64,000 nt of DNA. It comes from Pigmentiphaga sp. NML030171. Its GTDB lineage: Bacteria > Pseudomonadota > Gammaproteobacteria > Burkholderiales > Burkholderiaceae_B. Of this stretch, positions 8,596-16,440 are shown piece by piece. The translations under genes and the position numbers were made by a program. Under the pieces are notes generated by a model. The model had not been told where the DNA came from, did not search any database, and was given only the letters and a program-made list of their open reading frames with translations. How positions within the stretch are numbered: position 1 is the first letter of the stretch; every line of letters starts with the position of its first letter. The stretch covers positions 124,001 through 188,000 of the forward strand of contig NZ_NINX01000021.1 in assembly GCF_002188635.1 (NCBI RefSeq), read 5' to 3'.

Positions 8596-9561
8596 ATGGC
8601 AATGGACTGGACCCGGCGCCTGCGCATCCGGCAGCTCGAAGTGCTGAGCAGCCTGGCCGACACGTGCAATCTCAGCCACACCGCCGAACGTCTCTGCATG
8701 ACGCAGCCGGCCCTGTCCAAGTGGCTGGCCGAGCTCGAGGCCGAACTGGGCGTGCCCCTGTTCGAGCGCCATTCGCGCGGCCTCGTGCCCACGCGTTTCG
8801 GCACCGCCATGGCCGAACATGCCCGCGTCATGCTGGCCGAGGTCGAGCGGGCCAGTCACGCCATGGCGCTGATGGCCGAAGGGGCGGACGGGCACCTGTC
8901 GATCGGGGTGACGGCCACGGTCTCGACCGGCCTGCTGCCGGACAGCGTGGCCTTGCTGCTGGCCCGGCGTCCCGAGACCCGGCTCTCGATCACCGAGTCG
9001 ACGCTGGACCAGCTTCTGCCGCCCTTGCTCGAGCGCCGCCTGGATTTCGTGGTCACGCGCCTGGAGGGCGACGCCATCGACGATCGCCTGCGCTGCACGC
9101 CGGTCTATGGCGAAAGCATCGCGGTGGCCGCGCCTCCCTCGCACCCGCTGGCCGCCCGCCGCGGCCTGGCCTGGACGGATCTGGAAGGATGCGGCTGGGT
9201 GGTGCCGCCCCAGGGCAACCCGCTGCGCCGCGAGCTGGACGCCGAGTTCGCGCTGGCCGGCCTGCCCGCGCCGCGCTACCGGGTCGAGGCGGTCGGCATC
9301 CTGATGCTGGTGGCCATGATGCAGCGGGCCAACCTGCTGACCGCGCTGTCGCGCCGCGTGCTGGGCTACTTCCAGGCCGCCGGGCAGCTCGTGGCGCTGG
9401 ACCTGCCCACGCACCGGCAGGGCATGGTGGGCATCCTGCGCCATCGCGACGCGCCCGACACCGCCTTGCATCGCGACTTCCACGAGGCCTTGCTGGAAGC
9501 GGCCGGCGCGGCGGGCGTCACAACTCGAAACCGCATTGCCGAGCCGCCTGCTTCAAAGTAA
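8596..9561 (+). CDS. LysR-family transcriptional regulator (divergent from Bug gene)
   Basis: The 321-residue protein has the N-terminal winged helix-turn-helix of LysR regulators: RIRQLEVLSSLADTCNLSHTAERLCMTQPALSKWLAELEAE in outline (residues 10-50). An effector-binding domain begins near residue 95 (HLSIGVTATVSTGLLPDSV). The divergent arrangement with the Bug gene is the classic LysR layout, so control of that gene in response to its ligand is likely. The ATG has no visible ribosome-binding site; a second in-frame ATG lies two codons downstream. The C-terminal 25 residues (GAAGVTTRNRIAEPPASK in part) look like an unstructured tail. The Bug/LysR pair appears inserted between coaE and zapD. 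Confidence 0.9.
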   Translation: MAMDWTRRLRIRQLEVLSSLADTCNLSHTAERLCMTQPALSKWLAELEAELGVPLFERHSRGLVPTRFGTAMAEHARVMLAEVERASHAMALMAEGADGHLSIGVTATVSTGLLPDSVALLLARRPETRLSITESTLDQLLPPLLERRLDFVVTRLEGDAIDDRLRCTPVYGESIAVAAPPSHPLAARRGLAWTDLEGCGWVVPPQGNPLRRELDAEFALAGLPAPRYRVEAVGILMLVAMMQRANLLTALSRRVLGYFQAAGQLVALDLPTHRQGMVGILRHRDAPDTALHRDFHEALLEAAGAAGVTTRNRIAEPPASK

Positions 9562-9608
9562 GGGGTGATCGGGCCACGGTTGAGTGTTTTTCCGGTGGGC
9601 TCCGTACC

Positions 9609-9614
9609 TACAAT
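9609..9614 (+). promoter_or_regulatory. Candidate -10 box of zapD (TACAAT)
   Basis: A near-consensus TACAAT hexamer lies downstream of the LysR stop. Transcription from here would give zapD a leader of roughly 110 bases, containing the competing inverted repeats at 9622-9661. No good -35 box at standard spacing is visible. Confidence 0.4.
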
Positions 9615-9621
9615 GGAGGTG

Positions 9622-9661
9622 TTCCGAAGCGCCCGCGCAAGGGCCGTTCGGAAGCGGGCGC
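9622..9661 (+). promoter_or_regulatory. Two mutually exclusive hairpins in the zapD leader
   Basis: TTCCGAA (9622-9628) pairs with TTCGGAA (9647-9653), and the adjoining GCGCCCGC (9629-9636) pairs with GCGGGCGC (9654-9661). The two helices are interleaved with no spacer between neighbouring arms, so they cannot form together as a simple nested hairpin. The layout is compatible with an RNA switch upstream of zapD, but only the sequence pattern supports this. Confidence 0.4.
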
Positions 9662-9728
9662 GGCAAGTGTCGCCGTGTCCATGCCGTACAGGTATATTTC
9701 TACGAAATTCCGATTCCGGACGGTCTAC

Positions 9729-10484
9729 GTGGTTCTTTACGAATACCCATTCAACGAGCGCGTCCGTACGCTGCTGCGTCTGGAAAGCCTCTTCGACAAT
9801 CTGTTCTTCTTCGTGCGGCAACCGGATGCCCGCGGGCATCACGTCGCATTGACCACGCTGTTCGAAATCCTGGATGTATCGGCGCGCGCCGATCTCAAGT
9901 CCGACCTGCTGCAGGACCTGGAGCGCTATCGCCAATCCCTGAGCTCGCTGCGCGAGCATCCCGGCGTCGATCGCCAGACCCTGGACGTCATGCTGTCCAG
10001 CATCGAGCAGGCCACGGGTTCGCTGGTGGCACAGGGCAAGACCGGCCAGCCGTTGCGGCAGAACGAATGGCTGACCAGCATACGCAGCCGCCTGGCGATC
10101 CCGGGCGGGGCGTGCGAGTTCGACGTTCCTTCCTTTCATGCCTGGAAGCACAAGCCTGTCGAGCATCGGGTCCAGGATCTCGCCCAGTGGGTCGAGCCCT
10201 TCCTGCCCATACGCGACGGCCTGGCCATCGTGCTGAAGATGCTGCGCGAATCGGGCCGCCAGGTCGCGGTGGTGGCCGAGGGCGGAGCCTTCCAGCAGAT
10301 GCTGGGAGGCAAGGCCTATCAGTTGCTGCGCATCTACGTCGACGAGGCGCTGGGCGTGTTTCCCGAGGTCAGCGCCAACAAGTACATGGTGTCGGTGCGC
10401 TTCTCGTCGCAGGGGGGCGACCTCAAGCCCCAGCCGGTGGTGGCCGACGTGCCCTTCCAGCTGACGCTGTGCAACAGTTTCTAA
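9729..10484 (+). CDS. zapD: Cell division protein ZapD (YacF)
   Basis: ZapD is a cytoplasmic protein that cross-links FtsZ filaments and stabilises the Z-ring. The 251-residue product carries the family N-terminus [20 protein letters not shown] and conserved segments throughout, including [12 protein letters not shown] and NKYMVSVRF near the end. The GTG at 9729 is preferred because it starts two residues before the conserved LYEYP motif. An in-frame ATG at 9681 would add 16 residues of unrelated sequence. Neither has a strong ribosome-binding site. It is followed by yacG, as usual, but has been separated from coaE by the LysR/Bug pair. Confidence 0.9.
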   Translation: MVLYEYPFNERVRTLLRLESLFDNLFFFVRQPDARGHHVALTTLFEILDVSARADLKSDLLQDLERYRQSLSSLREHPGVDRQTLDVMLSSIEQATGSLVAQGKTGQPLRQNEWLTSIRSRLAIPGGACEFDVPSFHAWKHKPVEHRVQDLAQWVEPFLPIRDGLAIVLKMLRESGRQVAVVAEGGAFQQMLGGKAYQLLRIYVDEALGVFPEVSANKYMVSVRFSSQGGDLKPQPVVADVPFQLTLCNSF

Positions 10485-10510
10485 GCGCGGCGGCCCCTTC
10501 GTCCGCTGGC

Positions 10511-10516
10511 TACAAT
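10511..10516 (+). promoter_or_regulatory. Candidate -10 box of yacG (TACAAT)
   Basis: TACAAT ends six bases before the yacG ATG, with no Shine-Dalgarno site between. A leaderless yacG transcript is possible; otherwise yacG depends on readthrough from zapD. Confidence 0.4.
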
Positions 10517-10522
10517 GCTGCC

Positions 10523-10738
10523 ATGGTCAAGAACGTCAAATGTCCCACTTGCGCCAAGCTGGCTCCGTGGAGCCCCGAGAACGCCTGGCGGCCCTTCTGT
10601 TCCGAGCGCTGCCGCCAGATCGACCTGGGGGCGTGGGCGGCCGAGAAATTCTCCATTCCCGGCGCGCCGCTGGAGACCGACGACCTGAGCGGCGACACCT
10701 CGGGGCGCCTGTTTCCTCCGCCGCAATCGGTGAACTGA
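10523..10738 (+). CDS. yacG: DNA gyrase inhibitor YacG, zinc-binding
   Basis: YacG is a small zinc protein that binds the GyrB C-terminal domain and inhibits gyrase in E. coli. The 71-residue product has four zinc ligands in a treble-clef arrangement: C7-x2-C10 (CPTC) and C26-x3-C30 (CSERC). These are separated by the conserved SPENAWRPF segment and followed by [14 protein letters not shown]. It lies 38 bases after zapD. It converges on a LysR gene with only seven bases between the stop codons. Confidence 0.92.
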   Translation: MVKNVKCPTCAKLAPWSPENAWRPFCSERCRQIDLGAWAAEKFSIPGAPLETDDLSGDTSGRLFPPPQSVN

Positions 10739-10745
10739 ACGGGCC

Positions 10746-11654
10746 CTAGGCGTTGGCCAGCAGTGCCCGGATGTCCAGCGACCGCAGCAACTGCATGGTT
10801 TCCCGCGTCAACCGGGTCAGCGGCTGCAGCCGTGCCGTGCACATGATCAGATTGTTGTGCATGGACGGCGTGTGTACGCGGGCCGTGGCCAGCGTGCCGG
10901 CGCGTCGCTGCGGCCCGATGGCGCTGGCCGACAGCAGCGCGTAGCCTTCGCCGCTTTCGGCCAGCGCCACCATGGTGTGGACCGCGTTGACCTCGGCGAC
11001 GATGTTCAGGGCGATGCCGCGCCGGCGGCAGGCGGCGTCCACCACCGCGCGGATGGTGTTGGGCTCGCAGGGCAGGATCAGCGGATAGTCCGCCAGGGCA
11101 TCGACCGGCAGCGATTCGGGCAGCCGCTCGCCCGGACCCGGCACGCATCCCACCAGCATCAGTTCCTCCTGGAATACCGGTTCGTAGTCCAGCGTCTCGC
11201 CGGGGGCGGGATCGTACAGCAGCGCGACGTCGACCCGGCCTTCGTGCAGCCATTCCCTCAGGCTCACGCTCAACCCCTCGGTCACGGTCAGCGCGGCGCC
11301 CGGCAGGCGTTCGCGAAAACCGCGCACCAGGCTGGGGGCCAGCAGGTGGGCGATGCGCGGCGGAAAGCCGACCACGATCTTGCCGCGGGGCACGGCCTTC
11401 AGTTCGTGGATTTCCTGGCGCGCGGTGGCCAGTCGGGCCAGGACGACCCGGGCGTGCTCCAGCAGGCACCTGCCCGCCTCGGTCGGCTCCACGCCGCGGC
11501 CGTTGCGGTACAGCAGGTGCTCGTGCAGCTCCACCTCCAGCAGGCGGATCTGCCGGCTCAGGGAAGGCTGGGTCATTTCGAGCACCATGGCGGCGCGCGT
11601 GAAGCTGCCGGCATCGACGACCTGGACGAAGTACTCGAGTTGCTTGATATCCAT
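10746..11654 (-). CDS. LysR-family regulator (divergent from flavin monooxygenase)
   Basis: The 302-residue protein starts MDIKQLEYFVQVVDAGSF and has the complete LysR DNA-binding domain (AAMVLEMTQPSLSRQIRLLE). Its effector domain resembles the Nac/CynR group, with GKIVVGFPPRIAHLLAPSLV. It is divergent from the monooxygenase at 11775. The intergenic region carries two overlapping short palindromes that fit LysR binding sites. It probably controls the monooxygenase/Bug transcription unit and itself; the inducer is unknown. Confidence 0.9.
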   Translation of the reverse strand: MDIKQLEYFVQVVDAGSFTRAAMVLEMTQPSLSRQIRLLEVELHEHLLYRNGRGVEPTEAGRCLLEHARVVLARLATARQEIHELKAVPRGKIVVGFPPRIAHLLAPSLVRGFRERLPGAALTVTEGLSVSLREWLHEGRVDVALLYDPAPGETLDYEPVFQEELMLVGCVPGPGERLPESLPVDALADYPLILPCEPNTIRAVVDAACRRRGIALNIVAEVNAVHTMVALAESGEGYALLSASAIGPQRRAGTLATARVHTPSMHNNLIMCTARLQPLTRLTRETMQLLRSLDIRALLANA

Positions 11655-11670
11655 GCCTGTCTCGCGTTAC

Positions 11671-11695
11671 ATAGAGAAGTTCTATAGCTGCTAGA
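11671..11695. promoter_or_regulatory. Overlapping palindromes, probable LysR operator
   Basis: ATAGA-N5-TCTAT (11671-11685) overlaps TCTA-N7-TAGA (11681-11695) in the divergent promoter between the LysR and monooxygenase genes. Both have the T-N11-A symmetry typical of LysR targets. Confidence 0.55.
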
Positions 11696-11774
11696 GCTGT
11701 TCTGCAATTTACTCGATATGTCCCGACTTCAATAATGGGCGCTTCCGCAAAGGCGGACCCATCGGAGGCGTTTC

Positions 11775-12923
11775 ATGAAGAAGTCGGAGTTGCCGGTTGC
11801 GATCATCGGCGCGGGCATAGGCGGGCTGGCGGCGGCGACCGCGCTGCGCGCCCAGGGCGTGGAAGTGCAGGTCTACGAACAGGCGCGGCAGTTCGCGCGC
11901 ATCGGGGCGGGCATCCAGATGACGCCCAATGCCATGCGGGTGCTCGATGGGCTGGGGCTGCGCCCGCAACTGGAATCGATCGCCTTCGCCCCCCGGTCGT
12001 CGTTGAACCGCGCGCACGACACCGGCGCCGTGACGAACGAGTTTCCGCTGGCCGGCGCGGTCCTGGAGCGCTATGGCATGCCCTTCCTGGCCATGCACCG
12101 GGGCGACCTGCACGCGGCGCTGGCGGCGCGGGTACCGGCGGCGCACATCGCGCTGGGCAAGAAGCTGGTGCACCTGGACCAGGGCGATGGCGAGATCGCG
12201 CTGCGCTTCGAGGATGGCACCCAGGCCCGCGCCCGCGCGGTGATCGGCGCCGACGGCGTGCATTCGCTGGTGCGCGAACTGCTGCTGGGCGAGGAGCAGC
12301 CGCGTTTCACCGGCCGCGTCGCCTACCGGACGACGTTCCCGGCCAGCCGGCTGGGCTCGCTCGACATCGGCCAGTCGCGCACGAAATGGTGGGGACCGGA
12401 CCGCCACATCGTCATCTATTACGTCACCCGGAACCAGGACGAAATCTATTTCGTCACCAGCCAACCCGAGGACGCCGGCTGGCTGACCCCTGAATCATGG
12501 TCGGCCAAGGGCGACCTGGAGGTGCTGCGGGCGGCCTATGCCGATTTCCATCCCGACGTGCGCGCGGTGCTGGCGGCATGCCCGGACGTGCACAAATGGG
12601 CGATCTTCCAGCGCGATCCGCTGCCGAGCTGGGGACGGGGCAACATCGTGCTGATGGGCGACGCCTGCCATCCGATGACGCCCTACATGGCCCAGGGCGC
12701 GGCCATGGCATTGGAGGACTCGGTCGTCCTGGCGCGCTGCGTGGCCGCCCACCGCACCGACCTCGATGCGGCGTTCCGCCTGTTCGAGCAGGTTCGCAAG
12801 CCCCGCACGTCGGCGGTGCAGGCCGGATCGAGCGCCAACAACTGGATGCGCGAGTCCACCAATCCCGATTGGGTCTACGGTTACGACGCCTGGAACGTGT
12901 CCCTGGACGCGGGCGCGCAATAA
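11775..12923 (+). CDS. FAD-dependent aromatic monooxygenase (NicC / salicylate-hydroxylase-like)
   Basis: This 382-residue group A flavin monooxygenase uses NAD(P)H and FAD to hydroxylate an aromatic ring, often with decarboxylation. Visible motifs are the N-terminal VAIIGAGIGGLAAATALRAQG FAD fold (quoted in part), MHRGDLHAAL, the GADGVHSLVR segment, and the second FAD motif VLMGDACHPMTPYMAQGAAMALED. The C-terminus NPDWVYGYDAW closely resembles that of 6-hydroxynicotinate 3-monooxygenase NicC, as do the overall length and segments such as TKWWGPDRHIVIYYVT. No other nic genes are present, so the substrate could instead be another hydroxylated benzoate or pyridine carboxylate. It is divergent from a LysR gene and followed by a Bug receptor that may import the substrate. 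Confidence 0.88.
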   Translation: MKKSELPVAIIGAGIGGLAAATALRAQGVEVQVYEQARQFARIGAGIQMTPNAMRVLDGLGLRPQLESIAFAPRSSLNRAHDTGAVTNEFPLAGAVLERYGMPFLAMHRGDLHAALAARVPAAHIALGKKLVHLDQGDGEIALRFEDGTQARARAVIGADGVHSLVRELLLGEEQPRFTGRVAYRTTFPASRLGSLDIGQSRTKWWGPDRHIVIYYVTRNQDEIYFVTSQPEDAGWLTPESWSAKGDLEVLRAAYADFHPDVRAVLAACPDVHKWAIFQRDPLPSWGRGNIVLMGDACHPMTPYMAQGAAMALEDSVVLARCVAAHRTDLDAAFRLFEQVRKPRTSAVQAGSSANNWMRESTNPDWVYGYDAWNVSLDAGAQ

Positions 12924-12984
12924 GCCTTCGCCGGACGGAGCCGGGAGGCCGGTGCCCGTCCGGCGCATCAAAATAGGAGACAGC

Positions 12985-13947
12985 ATGAAGACACGCATCA
13001 AGACTTTCGTCGCGGCCATGATGCTCGCGGCGGTCCCGGCCCTGGCGGCGCACGCCCAGTATCCGGACCGGCCCATCAAGCTGGTGGTGCCGCACGGGCC
13101 GGGGGGCGTCGCCGACACGGTGTCGCGCATCTTCGCCGATGCGCTGGCGCGCGAGCTTAAGCAGCCGGTCATCGTCGAGAACAAGGCCGGTGCCAGCACC
13201 ATGATAGGCGCCGAGTACGTCGCCAAGGCCGCCCCGGACGGATACACGCTGTTGATGGCCTCGGTGACCACCTTGTCGATCAATCCTTCGCTGTATCCCA
13301 ACATCACCTACGATCCCAAGCGCGACTTCGCGCCGGTCTCCATGGTCGCGGCGCTGCCGTTCTACCTGATGGCCAGCCCCACGCTGGGCGTCAAGAACGT
13401 GAAGGAACTGGTCGCGCTGGCCAAGTCCAGGCCGGGGCAGCTCAACTATTCGTCGCCCGGGTCGGGCACGTCGCCGCACTTGGTGGGCGCGCTGTTCGCT
13501 TCCATGACCGGGGTCGACACCCTGCACGTGCCGTACAAGTCCACCGCCTCGGCCGAGGTCGATCTCAACGCCGGCCGCATCCATTTCGCCTTCACCGGTT
13601 CGGGCATGGCGCCGATCCGTTCAGGCCGGGTGGTCGGCCTGGGCGTGACCAGCGGCGAGCGCCTGGCGTCCATGCCCGAGCTGCCCACGCTGAAGGAACA
13701 GGGCCTGGACCTGGAGGCGACCGTCTGGAACGGCGTGGTCGCGCCCGCCGGCACCTCGCCGGAGATCGTCCGCAAGCTTGCCGACGCATTGGCCCGCATC
13801 GCGCGGTCGCCGGACATCAAGGAGAAAGTGCAGGCCCACGGCGGCATCGCGGTGGGCAATACGCCCGCCGAGTTCAAGCGCCTGATCGACACCGAGGCCG
13901 CGCGTTGGGAGAAAGTGATCAAGGAGGCCAGCATCACCGTGCAGTGA
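12985..13947 (+). CDS. Bug-family periplasmic solute-binding protein
   Basis: The 320-residue protein begins after AGGAGA and has a signal peptide ending LAAHAQYPD. The family signature KLVVPHGPGGVADTVSRIFA follows, then VIVENKAGASTMIGAEYVAK and the LHVPYKSTASAEVDLNAG ligand segment. It lies 61 bases after the flavin monooxygenase and is probably cotranscribed with it, which makes the monooxygenase substrate a likely ligand. As with other Bug genes here, no TctA/TctB partner is near. A G/C hairpin follows the stop. Confidence 0.9.
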   Translation: MKTRIKTFVAAMMLAAVPALAAHAQYPDRPIKLVVPHGPGGVADTVSRIFADALARELKQPVIVENKAGASTMIGAEYVAKAAPDGYTLLMASVTTLSINPSLYPNITYDPKRDFAPVSMVAALPFYLMASPTLGVKNVKELVALAKSRPGQLNYSSPGSGTSPHLVGALFASMTGVDTLHVPYKSTASAEVDLNAGRIHFAFTGSGMAPIRSGRVVGLGVTSGERLASMPELPTLKEQGLDLEATVWNGVVAPAGTSPEIVRKLADALARIARSPDIKEKVQAHGGIAVGNTPAEFKRLIDTEAARWEKVIKEASITVQ

Positions 13948-13960
13948 CGCGGCCGGGAGG

Positions 13961-13980
13961 CCGGCGGAGGGGGCCGCCGG
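13961..13980. terminator. Terminator-like hairpin between convergent genes
   Basis: CCGGCGG and CCGCCGG form a seven-base-pair stem with a six-base loop in the 46-base gap between the Bug gene and the convergent Nudix-ThiE gene. There is no T-run. Confidence 0.5.
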
Positions 13981-13993
13981 TCCGTCGCCCGGG

Positions 13994-15124
13994 TCAGCCG
14001 CCCCAGAAGCCGCTGATGCCCGCGATGCCATGCGCGCCGTGCGCCAGGGCCGTCGCGCGCGTGTCCGCCGACTGCCCGCCCAGCGCGAGCACCGGCAGGC
14101 CGGCGTGCAGCGCCAGCGTGCCGAAGGTCTCCCAGCCCAGGCCGGGCTGGCCGGGATGCGAGCGCGTGGGCAGCACCGGCGCCAGCACCGCGAAGTCGGC
14201 GTCCAGCTGGCGCGCGCGTTCCAGTTCCGCGGCATCGTGGGCCGATACGCCCAGCATCGCGCCGGGCGGCAGCTTGGGGCGCTGGGCCGGGACGTCGGCG
14301 GCGCGCAGGTGCACACCGTCGGCATCGGCGATCCAGTCGCGCGGATGCGCGCTGTTGACCAGTACCCGCGCGCCGGCCGGCCGGGCGCGTGCCACCACCT
14401 GTTTCAGCACCTGGCGCAGCGCGTCGTCCGCCGCGCCGCCGGGCCAGTCCGGTTCACGGAACTGGATCAGCTTCAGGCCCGAGGCCAGCGCGGCATCCAG
14501 GCGCCGCAGGAAGGCATCGACGTTGCCGGGCGAGCCGATATGGGTGATGGCATAGGTATCGGGCACGTGCAGCCACCGCAGCGGCGGCAGCGTGGCCGGC
14601 AGCAGGGGGCCGATGCGCGGCTCCAGCGCCAGTCCCAGCGCGTCCTCCGGCGACTGCGCGCGCGCCTGGGCCGTTTCCAGGTCGGTCGGCTGCTCGCCCC
14701 GGGCGATGCGCGCTTCCAGCGCCTTCAGCCGTTCCCCGTGATCGCGCCGCGCCGCCTGCACCTCGGCCTCGCTCGCGTCCCGTATCCGCCCCCATTGCAA
14801 GGCCTGCGATTCCAGCCCCCGGGGCTCGCCTTCCCAGCGGGTGACCCGGCAGAAATACAGCCTGACGGTGGCGTGCGAGTAGGCGTGCACGTGCGTGACC
14901 CAGGTCGACGACTCCAGCACCGTCACCCCCAGTTCTTCCTTCAATTCCCGCGCCAGGGCCTGCAATATCGTCTCGCCCGGCTCCAGCTTGCCCCCCGGCA
15001 GCTCCCACCATCCCGCGTAAGGCTTGCCTTCGGGCCGCTGGCCCAGCAGCAGGCTGCCGTCCGGCCGGAGCATCACGCCCACCGCGACATCCACGACTTT
15101 CACACCAGAACCCAGAGACCCCAT
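13994..15124 (-). CDS. Nudix hydrolase (MutT-like) fused to a ThiE-like domain
   Basis: The roughly 376-residue protein has a MutT-type Nudix domain at its N-terminus. It carries the Nudix box pattern [23 protein letters not shown] (motif G-x5-E-x7-RE-x2-EE-x-G) near residues 40-65. A linker and then a TIM-barrel domain related to thiamine-phosphate synthase ThiE/TenI follow (about 190-376, with [33 protein letters not shown] and LALGG). MutT-ThiE fusions are known in proteobacteria and are usually annotated as 8-oxo-dGTP diphosphatases; the role of the ThiE-like part is unclear. Start: ATG at 15124 with GGAAGG close upstream; an in-frame GTG at 15148 would add eight residues. TATTGT at 15155-15160 (minus strand) is a possible -10 box. 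Confidence 0.85.
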   Translation of the reverse strand: MGSLGSGVKVVDVAVGVMLRPDGSLLLGQRPEGKPYAGWWELPGGKLEPGETILQALARELKEELGVTVLESSTWVTHVHAYSHATVRLYFCRVTRWEGEPRGLESQALQWGRIRDASEAEVQAARRDHGERLKALEARIARGEQPTDLETAQARAQSPEDALGLALEPRIGPLLPATLPPLRWLHVPDTYAITHIGSPGNVDAFLRRLDAALASGLKLIQFREPDWPGGAADDALRQVLKQVVARARPAGARVLVNSAHPRDWIADADGVHLRAADVPAQRPKLPPGAMLGVSAHDAAELERARQLDADFAVLAPVLPTRSHPGQPGLGWETFGTLALHAGLPVLALGGQSADTRATALAHGAHGIAGISGFWGG

Positions 15125-15160
15125 AATCCTTCCAAAAATGCAATCCACACAAGAACAATA

Positions 15161-15265
15161 CCCAGGGCACAGCGGATCCGGCTCCGCCGGTCCGCCAGTG
15201 CCGCCCCCTGGGGGGCGCGCGCAAGCGCGTAGGGGGGAGCCCTCCTGTCAGCGCGTAGGGGGGGG
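15161..15265. repeat. Intergenic repeat family 1, partial copy C
   Basis: This truncated relative of the copies at 1-275 and 4744-4990 keeps only the right half: cccagg, gcggatccggctccgcc, a gccgccccctggggggcgc hairpin and the gcgcgtagggggg tail. The tail is present twice (about 15225 and 15251). The last codons and stop of the DUF815 gene lie inside the second tail. Confidence 0.7.
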
Positions 15266-16144
15266 GACCTCCCTCCCGGCCCAATCCTTGGCGAACTGCC
15301 AGGCGACCCGGCCGGAACGCGAGCCGCGCTCGAGCGTCCATTGCAGCGCGGCCGTACGCGAGCGCGCGATGGATTCCTCGCTGCATCCCAGGTCGCGCAG
15401 CCAGTGCGCCACGATGTCCAGGTAGTCGTCCTGCTTGAACGGATAGAACGACAACCACAGTCCGAAGCGCTCGGACAGCGAGATCTTTTCCTCGACGGTC
15501 TCGCCGGGATGGATCTCGCCGTCGCTCTGGTGCTTGGCCTGCAGGTTCTCGTGCATGTACTCCGGCATCAGGTGGCGCCGGTTGGACGTGGCGTAGATCA
15601 GCACGTTCTGGGTCGATGCGGCGATCGAGCCGTCCAGCACCGACTTGAGCGCCTTGTAGCCGGCCTCGCCTTCCTCGAACGACAGGTCGTCGGCGAAGAC
15701 CAGGAAGCGCTCGGGCCGCTCGGCCACGGTCTCCACGATCTCCTGCAGGTCGCCCAGGTCGCTCTTGTCGACTTCGATCAGGCGCAGTCCGCGATCGCCA
15801 TACGTGGCCAGCATGGCCTTGACCAGGGAACTCTTGCCGGTGCCGCGGGCGCCGGTCATCAGCACGTTGTTGGCCGGTTTGCCTTCCAGGAACTGCACCG
15901 TATTCCGGTCGATCACTTCCTTCTGGCGATCGATGTGCTGCAGGTCGTCCAGGTCGATGCGCGCGATGTGCCGCACCGGCTCCAGCCAGCCTCGCGTTCC
16001 GCGCTTGCGCCAGCGGAAGGCGTGGGAATTCCAGTCCACGGGGGGCGGGGCGGGGGGGAGCCAGGCTTCGAGCTGGGCGAGAACGCCCTCGGCGCGTTTC
16101 AGGAAAGAGGCCAGATCGACAGGTGGGGAAGACTCGTTCGGCAC
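15248..16144 (-). CDS. DUF815-family AAA-type ATPase
   Basis: The 298-residue protein belongs to the DUF815 family of predicted P-loop ATPases. It has a Walker A motif TGARGTGKSSL and a Walker B-like segment FLVFADDLSFEEGE. The conserved C-terminal block includes ATSNRRHLMPEYM, ISLSERFGLWLSFYPF and the SGRVAWQFAKDW helix. The cellular role is not established. The GTG start at 16144 is chosen because AGGAA precedes it and the protein then starts just before the conserved region; the frame stays open further upstream across a toxin-antitoxin relic. The C-terminal residues PPPTR and the stop codon are encoded by a repeat element. Confidence 0.85.
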   Translation of the reverse strand: MPNESSPPVDLASFLKRAEGVLAQLEAWLPPAPPPVDWNSHAFRWRKRGTRGWLEPVRHIARIDLDDLQHIDRQKEVIDRNTVQFLEGKPANNVLMTGARGTGKSSLVKAMLATYGDRGLRLIEVDKSDLGDLQEIVETVAERPERFLVFADDLSFEEGEAGYKALKSVLDGSIAASTQNVLIYATSNRRHLMPEYMHENLQAKHQSDGEIHPGETVEEKISLSERFGLWLSFYPFKQDDYLDIVAHWLRDLGCSEESIARSRTAALQWTLERGSRSGRVAWQFAKDWAGREVPPPTR

Positions 16145-16233
16145 AGCAGCGTTCCTATCTTCGGCCGGAGCCGCGCAGGCCCCGGATCGTGTTCTTGAAC
16201 GACGGATTCCGGCCCGGGCAGGGGCGCCGTCCG

Positions 16234-16425
16234 ATCGAAATCCGCCTACGGCATCGGGTATTGCACCATTTTTTTCAAGGGCGCGCCCGCAGGGCCGGAT
16301 TGCCTGCCTGGCTACAGGCAAACGGCACCGCACCTGTTCTATGTCGAGAACGGGGACGCTGTCCTGGTGGACGATCAGGGTCATCACCAGGAGAGCAGAT
16401 CATGCGTATGCACAACCCCGCGCCA
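16234..16425 (+). pseudogene. Decayed HigB-HigA toxin-antitoxin relic
   Basis: Two short reading frames resemble pieces of the HigB toxin. One frame (from about 16234) reads IRLRHRVLHHFFQG and RRAGLPA, like the HigB N-terminus (FRHKGL..FF..G...GI.A). A second frame (about 16300-16387) reads LPGYR and FYVENGDAVLVDDQGHH, like the HigB end. The middle is deleted and the frame is shifted. Immediately after comes AGGAG and an ATG at 16402 coding MRMHNPAPPERG, the typical HigA antitoxin start (MRMHNPPHPGE), after which similarity stops. The toxin-then-antitoxin order and spacing match HigBA loci. Recognition rests on short segments, so it is moderately certain. Confidence 0.55.
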
Positions 16426-16440
16426 CCGGAGCGTGGAGGA

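Noticed and set aside
11775-12923. Firm naming of the flavin monooxygenase as nicC
   Set aside because: Similarity to NicC is good, but no other nicotinate genes are present and related hydroxylases share these motifs.
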